This document shows positions 1-5,693 of a DNA stretch of 5,732 nucleotides, piece after piece. The position numbers and the translations under genes are program-made. Numbering within the stretch: the first letter of the stretch is position 1; every line of letters starts with the position of its first letter. Below the pieces are notes generated by a model. That model was not told where the DNA came from, did not search any database, and saw nothing but the letters and a program-made list of their open reading frames with translations. The stretch is taken from assembly GCA_964510225.1 (NCBI GenBank), contig CAZEAN010000221.1, forward strand, positions 1 through 5,732, written 5' to 3'. The DNA comes from CAZEAN01 sp964510225 (GTDB taxonomy: Bacteria; Planctomycetota; Planctomycetia; Isosphaerales; Isosphaeraceae).

Positions 1-748
1 CTGGTCGGACTGCAGCGAGAGTTCCGAGTCCAATTTCGACTGCCTTGATCGCCTTGATGCTCATCACCGCCATCGCGAGTCTGGCATCGAGTTTGCGGTC
101 CCATTGCACGTGACTACCGAGTCCGATCGGACAATCGGTAACGACGGTTTCGACCACTCCTCCGAGAGTGTCCCCCGCTCGTTTGGCGGCATCAATTGCT
201 TCAACGATCGACGGATCGAGTTCGGGATTGCAGGTGTAGACAGGACTTGAGTCTCTAATTGCGGGATCGAGTTTGACTGGTAACGCTTCGATTCCTCCGA
301 GTGCGCGAACGTATCCAAAAACTTCAATGCCGATTGCTCGAAGCAAGGTCTTCGACAAAGCACCAACCGCAACTCTGATCGCAGTTTCACGCGCACTCGC
401 ACGTTCAAGAACTTGGCGGATTCCGGTCTGATAACCGATCGCCCCCGCGAGGTCGATGTGACCACCCCGAGGCGCGTCCGGCTCCTTGAGTCGCTCTAGC
501 TTGGCATCATTGTTGATCAATCGAAGCGTAATGGGGCCGCCGGTTGTAACTCCCTGATAAGTCCCTGAATCGATGATGACGCGGTCCGACTCAAGTTTCT
601 GTCGCTTCCCCCGACCGTATCCCCCTTGGCGTCTCCTAAGTTCCGTATTGATCAGATCGACGTCGATGGTGACGCCTGCGGGAAAGCCATCGACGATCGC
701 TGTGAGCGCCGGGCCATGAGATTCTCCAGCGGTCAGGTAACGTAACAT
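1..748 (-). CDS. aroC: Chorismate synthase, N-terminal 249 residues (3' end beyond window)
   Basis: Chorismate synthase converts 5-enolpyruvylshikimate-3-phosphate to chorismate with reduced FMN, the final common step to aromatic amino acids, folates and quinones; it is a soluble homotetramer. Reading down from 748, the protein opens with MLRYLTAGESHGPALT, which contains the family GESHG signature at residues 8-12. RRRQGGYGRGKR follows at 38-49, GGPITLRL at 70-77, and the second signature ERASARETA at 115-123. The conserved block usually written RPGHADL appears here as RGGHIDL (about 94-100), a mild deviation. The family is about 350-400 residues long, so roughly 100-150 residues lie left of the window. 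The ATG at 748 gives exactly the family N-terminus. The only Shine-Dalgarno-like GGAG is about 15 nt upstream, so initiation may depend partly on upstream translation. The gene lies 58 bp after purC on the same strand, so co-transcription is likely. Identity is secure. Confidence 0.97.
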   Translation of the reverse strand, partial: MLRYLTAGESHGPALTAIVDGFPAGVTIDVDLINTELRRRQGGYGRGKRQKLESDRVIIDSGTYQGVTTGGPITLRLINNDAKLERLKEPDAPRGGHIDLAGAIGYQTGIRQVLERASARETAIRVAVGALSKTLLRAIGIEVFGYVRALGGIEALPVKLDPAIRDSSPVYTCNPELDPSIVEAIDAAKRAGDTLGGVVETVVTDCPIGLGSHVQWDRKLDARLAMAVMSIKAIKAVEIGLGTLAAVRP

Positions 749-806
749 AAGCGCTGATGATGCTCCAAATCCGAATGGGAAGTCCCGGTTGGTGTCGTTT
801 CAGTGA

Positions 807-1703
807 TCACCACTCGGGGAACGCTGAGCCACTCAACCATTCATACGCTTGAATATACTTAGTCCTAGTTTGGGAGACAATTTCAGCAGGAAGTGGTGGG
901 GGAGGCGATTTCGATTGATCCCATCCCGAGTTGATTAGCCAATCGCGGACGAACTGCTTGTCGAAAGAAGGCGGAGAGATACCAGGTTGATAGTCTCGGA
1001 GCGGCCAATAGCGTGAGCTATCTGGGGTCAAGAGTTCGTCGATCAGGATCAATTCGCCAGTTTCTTGATCGTGGCCAAATTCGAACTTGGTATCGGCGAG
1101 GATGATTCCTTTCGACTCGGCTTCAGCGGCGGCACTTCGGTAGATGGAGAGACTCGTTCTTTCGAGTTGACCTCCGAGTTCAGCGCCGAGTGACTGAGCG
1201 AGGTAATCTACTGAGATGTTCTGATCATGCCCGGTCGCTGCTTTGGTTGCTGGGGTAAAGATGGGTTCCGGAAGGCGACCAGCTTCAACAAGGCCTTGCG
1301 GGAGCTGGATTCCACAGACGGTTCCGGTCGCTTGATACTCACGCCAGGCGCTCCCGAAGAGAAAGCCTCGGACGACGCATTCAAATGGGATCACCTTTGC
1401 TTTCCGGACAAGACTGATCCGCCCTGCGAGTTGCTGGCGATCGTCCTCGGAGAGAGCGAGGTTGAGGTCATCGATCTCCGTCGAGATCAGATGGTGCGGG
1501 ATCGCGACTCGTTGGAACCAATAAGCGCTGAGCTGGTTGAGGATCCGGCCTTTGTCGGGAATTCCAGTCGGCAAGATGAAGTCAAAGGCACTAATTCGAT
1601 CGGTAGCGACGATGAGGAGATGTTCTCCGAGATCGTAAATGTCCCGGACTTTCCCGGATTGTTTGGGGATCCCAAGATCACCACCGTCCATCATCGCGAT
1701 CAT
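807..1703 (-). CDS. purC: Phosphoribosylaminoimidazole-succinocarboxamide (SAICAR) synthetase
   Basis: PurC joins CAIR and aspartate with ATP to give SAICAR, a middle step of de novo IMP synthesis in the cytosol. The 298-residue length matches the longer yeast/actinobacterial type rather than the ~237-residue E. coli type. Visible motifs are the nucleotide-binding SGKVRDIYD (16-24), ATDRISAFD (33-41), the first family signature IPFECVVRGFLFGS (105-118), TPATKAATGHDQNIS (150-164), the second signature LADTKFEFG (202-210), and DELLTPDSSRYW (222-233). In the HDQN motif Q replaces the E usual in HDEN, a conservative oddity. The start at 1703 is favoured because GGTGATC (plus-strand 1709-1715), complementary to the 16S tail, sits 5 nt upstream; Met4 and Met5 lack such a site. 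The gene is probably first of a purC-aroC transcript and diverges from the sulfotransferase-like gene. Nothing is truncated or frameshifted. Confidence 0.98.
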   Translation of the reverse strand: MIAMMDGGDLGIPKQSGKVRDIYDLGEHLLIVATDRISAFDFILPTGIPDKGRILNQLSAYWFQRVAIPHHLISTEIDDLNLALSEDDRQQLAGRISLVRKAKVIPFECVVRGFLFGSAWREYQATGTVCGIQLPQGLVEAGRLPEPIFTPATKAATGHDQNISVDYLAQSLGAELGGQLERTSLSIYRSAAAEAESKGIILADTKFEFGHDQETGELILIDELLTPDSSRYWPLRDYQPGISPPSFDKQFVRDWLINSGWDQSKSPPPPLPAEIVSQTRTKYIQAYEWLSGSAFPEW

Positions 1704-1849
1704 GCGCGGATCACCCTCAGTGACTCGATTGGGCTTCCCGAGATTGGGACGGACCGAGACACTACCGATATCGAAGGAGCGTATTCCAGAAACAAACGGA
1801 TCTGCGGATTAAGATCGCCACTCTTATCATCACCCAAGGAGGAGCCTTG
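1704..1849. promoter_or_regulatory. Divergent intergenic region between purC and the sulfotransferase-like gene
   Basis: These 146 bp must hold the promoters of both outward-reading genes. For purC the only arrangement I can point to on the minus strand is TTGTTT (plus-strand 1790-1795), 17 bp before a weak GATATC -10 box (1767-1772). For the plus-strand gene a TAAGAT at 1810-1815 could be a -10 box, but no -35 fits. No clear operator or riboswitch, and specifically nothing I recognise as a PurR box or purine riboswitch, is visible. The promoter boxes are weak guesses; the divergent layout itself is certain. Confidence 0.3.
1836..1842 (+). promoter_or_regulatory. Strong Shine-Dalgarno site that decides the start at 1850
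   Basis: AAGGAGG is an essentially perfect match to the 16S rRNA anti-Shine-Dalgarno. It lies 7 nt before the ATG at 1850. A TTG immediately upstream at 1847 is in frame, but the site is then only 4 nt away, so the ATG is preferred. Confidence 0.85.
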
Positions 1850-2422
1850 ATGGAAGAACCTTTTGTCACCGTTGTCTCGGGACTTCCGAGGTCGGGGACC
1901 TCGATGATGATGCGGATGCTGGAGGCGGGCGGCCTTCCGGCGATCACCGACGGGGTCAGGCAAGCTGATCTCGATAACCCTCGAGGCTACTACGAATTCG
2001 AGCCCGCACTCCGGACCAAAGAAGACGCCTCCTGGCTCGATGGAGCCGAGGGGAGGGTTGTCAAAATGGTCTACCAATTGGTCTACCACCTGCCGGCAAA
2101 TCGTCATTACCGAATCTTACTAATGAATCGGTCGCTTGACGAAGTCCTGAAATCGCAACGGTCGATGCTCGGACGCCTTGGGCGAGACGACGGTGGAATC
2201 CCCGATGCAAAGATGGCCCAACTTTTTGAAAGCGAACTTTCCAAGTTCCGCGCCTTCGTTGCCGAGCAACCCCACCTCCGGATGATTGCGGTTGACTACA
2301 ACCAGATGGTTGCCGATCCCCAACCACAGGCAACCGAGGTCAACCAGTTTTTGGGAGGTAATCTGGATGTCAGCGCAATGATCGCGGTGGTCGAGCCGTC
2401 TCTTTATCGCAACCGACATTGA
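1850..2422 (+). CDS. Sulfotransferase-superfamily P-loop protein, short form
   Basis: The 190-residue protein begins with a beta strand and P-loop, VTVVSGLPRSGTSMMMRML (6-24). PRSGTS corresponds to the 5'-phosphosulfate-binding loop of sulfotransferases that use PAPS. A second motif, NRSLDEVLKSQ (93-103), places an Arg (94) and a Ser (102) eight residues apart, as in the 3'-phosphate-binding element of that superfamily. NPRGYYEFE (43-51) and the C-terminal DPQPQATEVNQFLGG and EPSLYRNRH are further likely family marks. No signal peptide or membrane segment is seen, so it is probably cytosolic. Typical sulfotransferases run 250-350 residues, so this is a compact version, and no catalytic His is obvious. 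It could be a genuine transferase of unknown acceptor, or a nucleotide-binding relative without that activity. It diverges from purC and is separated by 326 bp from sucA, so it is probably a single-gene unit. The superfamily is likely; the substrate is unknown. Confidence 0.82.
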   Translation: MEEPFVTVVSGLPRSGTSMMMRMLEAGGLPAITDGVRQADLDNPRGYYEFEPALRTKEDASWLDGAEGRVVKMVYQLVYHLPANRHYRILLMNRSLDEVLKSQRSMLGRLGRDDGGIPDAKMAQLFESELSKFRAFVAEQPHLRMIAVDYNQMVADPQPQATEVNQFLGGNLDVSAMIAVVEPSLYRNRH

Positions 2423-2494
2423 CCGGCGAACCAAAGTAAGTCGTGTTGGAGCCAGTAAATCGAGTGACCTGTTCCAGAATTCAACACAAAGAGA

Positions 2495-2509
2495 GGGACT
2501 TTTTGTCCC
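2495..2509. repeat. Small perfect hairpin GGGAC-TTTTT-GTCCC, possible REP-like remnant
   Basis: Five base pairs enclose a loop of five T. The T run is in the loop and not after the stem, so this is not a standard intrinsic terminator. The sequence resembles GGGGAC...TTTTTGTCCCC elements that I associate from memory with REP sequences near Y1-type transposases in planctomycetes and some other phyla. No such transposase gene is in the window. It could equally be a chance hairpin. Confidence 0.35.
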
Positions 2510-2528
2510 CGTTAAATCGGCGAACCGC

Positions 2529-2534
2529 TATACT
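2529..2534 (+). promoter_or_regulatory. Candidate -10 box TATACT for sucA
   Basis: TATACT matches the housekeeping -10 consensus at five of six positions. The nearest -35-like sequence is TTGTCC at 2503-2508, but its 20-bp spacing is too long to be convincing. If used, transcription would begin near 2541 and give sucA a leader of about 208 nt that includes the alternative-hairpin stretch. An alternative GATAAT at 2738-2743 is only 5 nt before the ATG and less likely. Confidence 0.3.
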
Positions 2535-2592
2535 CGGTAGTGGTGGCGCGGAACATTTGAATCGGACTCGTCGGATTGGGGCACAAGCATCA

Positions 2593-2681
2593 GTTGGCTT
2601 GGTTCTCGGGCATGTTCGGGATACCCAACCAGCGACGTTGCCCGGTTGGTCTCGTATGTCCAGATCGAACCAATCGGCAAC
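2593..2681 (+). promoter_or_regulatory. Leader stretch with mutually exclusive hairpins
   Basis: Four short segments can pair in turn: GTTGG (2593-2597) with CCAAC (2625-2629); CCAACC (2625-2630) with GGTTGG (2644-2649); and GTTGCCCGGTTGGT (2637-2650) with ACCAATCGGCAAC (2669-2681). The last is a 13-bp stem with one bulged C and one G-U pair. Segments 2 and 3 each have two possible partners, as in attenuators. No U-tract follows the last stem and the sucA start is 67 nt further on, so no mechanism can be assigned. Pairing was found by eye without energy calculation. Confidence 0.3.
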
Positions 2682-2748
2682 ATGACCCTGATCGCTAGTC
2701 GGCTCATCTCGTTGGTGTCGAATTCCGGCGAAAGTGAGATAATTTGCG

Positions 2749-5547
2749 ATGAATCGCTCGACGGTCTCGAACCGGGTACATCAGGACCTAATTGAGGACC
2801 TCTTGGCCCAATGGCGTCGTGACCCAGACGCCGTGGACGCATCCTGGCGTCATTTTTTTGAAGGCTACGAACTTGGCTTAACCAAGGATGGACCATCAGC
2901 GGGTCACACCAATGGTCAGGTGGCAACCGCTCATCAATTAGCGCTTCCCGACGTAGGAACTACCGAGACTGCACAAAGCCAGGCATCGGTGACTCGGCTG
3001 GTCGATGCCTATCGCGAGATCGGCCACTATCTGGCCGACCTTGACCCGCTTCAACTTGCGACGCGTCGTCAATCGCATGAGCTTCTTGAGCTCTCGGAAT
3101 TCGGACTAACGGACGATGACCTCGAACGTTCGTTTTACACGAAGCTGTTCGATCCACCGAATGCGACACTGAATCAGATCATCGGGACTCTCCGCGAGAT
3201 CTACTGTGGTTCGGTCGGTGTTGAATATATGCATATCCGGGATCGAAAGATCCGCCTCTGGCTCCAAGAGCGGATGGAGCCGTTACGAAATCGGCCGCAG
3301 TTTGACTTAAAGCGAAAGCGGAAGATCCTCTGGAAACTCAATGCTGCCAGCCTCTTCGAGACCTTCCTAAGCTCACACTATGTGGGGCAAAAGCGATTCT
3401 CGCTCGAAGGCGGCGAGATGCTAATTCCTCTGCTCGACATGATCATCGACAAGGCTTGTAGTTTTGGCGTCCAAGATATTGTCTTTGGGATGCCCCACCG
3501 AGGTCGTCTCAACGTCCTAGCAAATATTCTTAATAAGCCATATCGACTTATTTTCCATGAGTTCGAAGGGAATATGCCGAAGACAGTCGCTGGGGACGGC
3601 GACGTGAAGTATCACCTTGGCTTTTCAGCTGACCATGTGACGGCCGACGGCCATTCGGTTCATCTCTCCTTAACGGCCAACCCGAGCCACCTTGAAGCCG
3701 TCAATCCAGTTGTCGAAGGCCGGATGCGGGCCAAGCAACGCCAATTCCCTAGTGGGGAACGAAAACTCGGCTTGCCAATCCTGATCCACGGCGATGCCGC
3801 GTTTGCGGGCCAAGGCTTGGTCGCTGAGACACTAAATCTCTCGCAACTCCCAGGATACAAGACGGGCGGGACGATCCACATCGTCGTGAACAACCAGATT
3901 GGCTTTACGACAGTCCCTAGCGATGGCCGATCGAGCCGCTACTGTACCGATGTCGCCAAGATGATCGAGGTCCCGATTTTCCACGTCAACGGTGATGATG
4001 CCGAAGCAGTCGTTTACGTCGGTCAATTGGCAGCCGAGTTCCGCCAAGAATTTGGTCAAGATGTGGTTATCGACCTCGTCTGCTACCGGAAACACGGACA
4101 CAACGAAGGGGATGAACCAGGTTTTACCCAACCCGTGATGTACGAGGCGATTCGGAAGAAGAAGCCGGTCCGTGACATCTACACACAAAAGCTCATCGAC
4201 TCGGGCGACCTTACGATCGAAGAAGCGGCGACACTTGCGGAGACCTTCGAGGAGAAACTGGAAGGCGTTTACCGCGAAGTCCATGAGTCGGGAGAACTTC
4301 CCGATGAAGTCCAACCCGGCTTCCAAGGTCCTTGGGAAGGATTGAACGCTTCGTATGACTGGGAAACAGTTGAAACCGTAGTGTCCGCTGAACGACTCGC
4401 CCTGATCACCGAAGCCTTAGCCGCCGTCCCTGACGGATTCACCCGCAACCGAAAGCTTGATCGGATCCTCGGGAGCAGAGTCCAAGCGGTCGCCGACGGT
4501 GGTCCGATTGATTGGGCCTTTGCTGAGGCCTTGGCCTTCGGTTCCCTCCTCCTCGAAGGAACGTCGGTCCGACTCAGTGGCCAAGATAGCCGTCGTGGAA
4601 CTTTCAGCCAACGTCATGCCGCTTGGGTCGATAGTCAAACCGGGAGCCGCTACTACCCACTCCGCCATCTCGCTCCAGACCAGGCGGACTGCTCCATCTT
4701 TGACAGCATGCTCTCCGAGGCAGCGGTCCTGGGCTTTGACTACGGCTACTCGCTTGATGCCCCCGATGCGCTCGTCTGCTGGGAGGCCCAGTTCGGCGAC
4801 TTCGTCAACGGCGCGCAGGTCATCATCGACCAATTCATCTGCTCGGCGGAATCGAAGTGGGGACGAGGGAGCGGAATCGTTCTCCTGCTTCCCCATGGAT
4901 ATGACGGCCAAGGTCCGGAGCACTCCAGCGCCCGACTCGAACGCTTTCTTCAACTCTCTGCCGAAGAGAACATCCAGGTTGTCAACTGCACGACCCCTGC
5001 GCAGTATTTCCACCTTCTCCGTCGTCAGGTCCGTCGAAAGTTCCGCAAGCCGCTCGTGGTGATGACACCGAAGAGTCTCCTTCGGAACAAACAGTGCGTC
5101 TCCCGGATCGAGGAGTTTACGCACGGGCACTTCAACGAGATTATTGGTGATTCCGTGGCTGATCCGAAGTCGGTTCGTCGGATCGTGCTCTCCTCAGGAA
5201 AGCTCTACTACGATCTCCTCAATCGACGTGCCTCTGCCTCTAAGGAAAACGAGGTTGCCTTAATCCGGGTCGAGCAGCTCTACCCTTTTGCCCAGAGAAT
5301 GCTCAAGGAAGAGATCGACAAGTACGACGACAGCGTTGAGTTGGTCTGGGCCCAAGAAGAATCGCAGAATATGGGCGCGTGGAGCTTCGTGGAACCGAGA
5401 CTTCGTGACCTGACTGGCCGACATTTCAAGTATGTTGGTCGGGACGCCAGTGCGAGCCCGGCAACCGGGTCTCATGCTGTCCATGAACGCGAACAGCTCG
5501 AATTGGTCGAATCAGCAATCGGTGCCCCCGTTCCCCACCTCGTCTGA
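2749..5547 (+). CDS. sucA: 2-oxoglutarate dehydrogenase E1 component (thiamine diphosphate-dependent)
   Basis: SucA decarboxylates 2-oxoglutarate and passes the succinyl group to lipoyl-E2 in the TCA-cycle 2-oxoglutarate dehydrogenase complex. The 932 residues match the E. coli protein (933). An N-terminal E2-binding-type segment, LIEDLLAQWRRDPDAVDASW (14-33), ends in FFEGYELG and is followed by a low-complexity linker (about 45-80). The main E1 domain has GMPHRGRLNVL (247-257), NPSHLEAVNPVVEGR (311-325), the thiamine diphosphate motif from HGDAAF (347) to NNQIGF (381-386), and RKHGHNEGDEP (447-457). The pyrimidine-binding domain has RGTFSQRHA (616-624), CWEAQFGDF (677-685) and LPHGYDGQGPEHSSARLER (714-732). 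The C-terminal domain includes VTPKSLLRN-like VMTPKSLLRN (771-780) and EQLYPF (842-847). The active-site histidines appear present (250, 314, 716). The ATG at 2749 gives the family N-terminus; its ribosome site GTGAG is modest. sucB is not seen directly downstream, so E2 and E3 are probably encoded elsewhere. Confidence 0.98.
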   Translation: MNRSTVSNRVHQDLIEDLLAQWRRDPDAVDASWRHFFEGYELGLTKDGPSAGHTNGQVATAHQLALPDVGTTETAQSQASVTRLVDAYREIGHYLADLDPLQLATRRQSHELLELSEFGLTDDDLERSFYTKLFDPPNATLNQIIGTLREIYCGSVGVEYMHIRDRKIRLWLQERMEPLRNRPQFDLKRKRKILWKLNAASLFETFLSSHYVGQKRFSLEGGEMLIPLLDMIIDKACSFGVQDIVFGMPHRGRLNVLANILNKPYRLIFHEFEGNMPKTVAGDGDVKYHLGFSADHVTADGHSVHLSLTANPSHLEAVNPVVEGRMRAKQRQFPSGERKLGLPILIHGDAAFAGQGLVAETLNLSQLPGYKTGGTIHIVVNNQIGFTTVPSDGRSSRYCTDVAKMIEVPIFHVNGDDAEAVVYVGQLAAEFRQEFGQDVVIDLVCYRKHGHNEGDEPGFTQPVMYEAIRKKKPVRDIYTQKLIDSGDLTIEEAATLAETFEEKLEGVYREVHESGELPDEVQPGFQGPWEGLNASYDWETVETVVSAERLALITEALAAVPDGFTRNRKLDRILGSRVQAVADGGPIDWAFAEALAFGSLLLEGTSVRLSGQDSRRGTFSQRHAAWVDSQTGSRYYPLRHLAPDQADCSIFDSMLSEAAVLGFDYGYSLDAPDALVCWEAQFGDFVNGAQVIIDQFICSAESKWGRGSGIVLLLPHGYDGQGPEHSSARLERFLQLSAEENIQVVNCTTPAQYFHLLRRQVRRKFRKPLVVMTPKSLLRNKQCVSRIEEFTHGHFNEIIGDSVADPKSVRRIVLSSGKLYYDLLNRRASASKENEVALIRVEQLYPFAQRMLKEEIDKYDDSVELVWAQEESQNMGAWSFVEPRLRDLTGRHFKYVGRDASASPATGSHAVHEREQLELVESAIGAPVPHLV

Positions 5548-5573
5548 CTTCAGCAGATTCGTTCTGGACCAAA

Positions 5574-5598
5574 TGAGCTGTGCTCTGTCGAGCGCTCA
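5574..5598 (+). terminator. Hairpin just after sucA, possible transcript end
   Basis: TGAGC (5574-5578) pairs with GCTCA (5594-5598), and inside it GCTC (5582-5585) pairs with GAGC (5590-5593) around a TGTC loop. This gives nine base pairs with a three-base bulge, starting 26 nt after the sucA stop codon. There is no following T-run, so a role as an intrinsic terminator is doubtful; it may act as a 3'-end stabiliser. Confidence 0.25.
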
Positions 5599-5608
5599 GG
5601 GGCGATTG

Positions 5609-5617
5609 TGGTACGAT
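5609..5617 (+). promoter_or_regulatory. Candidate extended -10 promoter for the downstream gene
   Basis: TGGTACGAT fits the extended -10 pattern TGn-TANNAT (four of six in the hexamer). No -35 element is seen at the usual distance. If real, transcription would start near 5624, so the mRNA would open almost exactly at the 5622-5657 hairpin and have a leader of about 70 nt. Confidence 0.25.
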
Positions 5618-5621
5618 CGTG

Positions 5622-5657
5622 ATTGATAGGTCGTGAATACACTCACGACCGCTCAAT
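5622..5657 (+). repeat. Long interrupted palindrome in the spacer after sucA
   Basis: GGTCGTGA (5629-5636) and TCACGACC (5643-5650) form a perfect 8-bp stem with a six-base ATACAC loop. After a 2x2 internal mismatch, ATTGA (5622-5626) and TCAAT (5653-5657) add five more pairs. In total 13 pairs lie within 36 bases. It may be an mRNA 5' stem, a terminator lacking a U-tract, or a DNA operator; the sequence does not decide between these. Confidence 0.6.
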
Positions 5658-5673
5658 AACGCCGTGGGCAACC

Positions 5674-5691
5674 ATCAAGCAGGAGCTTGAT
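5674..5691 (+). promoter_or_regulatory. Ribosome-binding site in the loop of a 7-bp hairpin
   Basis: ATCAAGC (5674-5680) and GCTTGAT (5685-5691) are perfect complements and leave AGGA as a four-base loop. The Shine-Dalgarno AGGAG (5681-5685) thus lies in the loop and the first stem base, 8 nt before the ATG at 5694. GGA in a hairpin loop overlapping the Shine-Dalgarno is the arrangement recognised by CsrA/RsmA proteins, but the hairpin could simply be structural or coincidental. Confidence 0.5.
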
Positions 5692-5693
5692 CT

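Larger units (their letters stand above)
2423..2748. other. Gene-free 326-bp region before sucA
   Basis: I see no convincing gene here. An open frame of 80 codons from a GTG at 2443 to 2685 has a poor ribosome site, low-complexity content and no recognisable motif, and is left out. The region holds a GGGAC-T5-GTCCC hairpin, a TATACT promoter-like box, a stretch able to form alternative hairpins (2593-2681), and the nine-base direct repeat CGGCGAACC (2424-2432 and 2518-2526). It must contain the end of the upstream transcript and probably the sucA promoter. Confidence 0.6.

Noticed and set aside
1227..1850. Open frame of 207 codons on the plus strand opposite purC
   Set aside because: It is fully antisense to a secure purC, has an unnatural amino-acid mix and no recognisable motif. 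It is a by-product of codon bias in the true gene.
1700..2107. Minus-strand frame of 135 codons whose stop overlaps the purC start codon (ATGA)
   Set aside because: The four-base overlap looks like translational coupling, but the frame is antisense to the sulfotransferase-like gene and its composition is not protein-like. purC also has its own ribosome site.
2443..2685. Plus-strand 80-codon frame with GTG start in the leader of sucA
   Set aside because: It has no good ribosome site, no motif and low-complexity content, and it runs through the T-loop hairpin and the alternative-pairing stretch, which explain the sequence better as non-coding.
2738..2743. GATAAT as a -10 box for a leaderless sucA message
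   Set aside because: It lies 5 nt before the ATG with no -35 at 16-18 bp, and the start would fall inside the coding sequence; the GTGAG just upstream is better read as a weak ribosome site.
2528..2926. Minus-strand 132-codon frame spanning the sucA leader and start
   Set aside because: It overlaps the conserved sucA N-terminus in antisense and has no recognisable features.
4417..5130. Long open frames on both strands overlapping the second half of sucA (237 codons minus, 201 codons plus 4457-5062)
   Set aside because: They overlap the conserved pyrimidine-binding domain of sucA, show no family motifs, and the plus one is Ser/Arg-rich as expected of a shifted frame.
5590..5620. Two 8-bp palindromes, GAGCGCTC (5590-5597) and ACGATCGT (5613-5620), as paired operator sites
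   Set aside because: Eight-base palindromes are expected about once per 256 positions, the two are unrelated in sequence, and CGATCG-like strings are common throughout the window.
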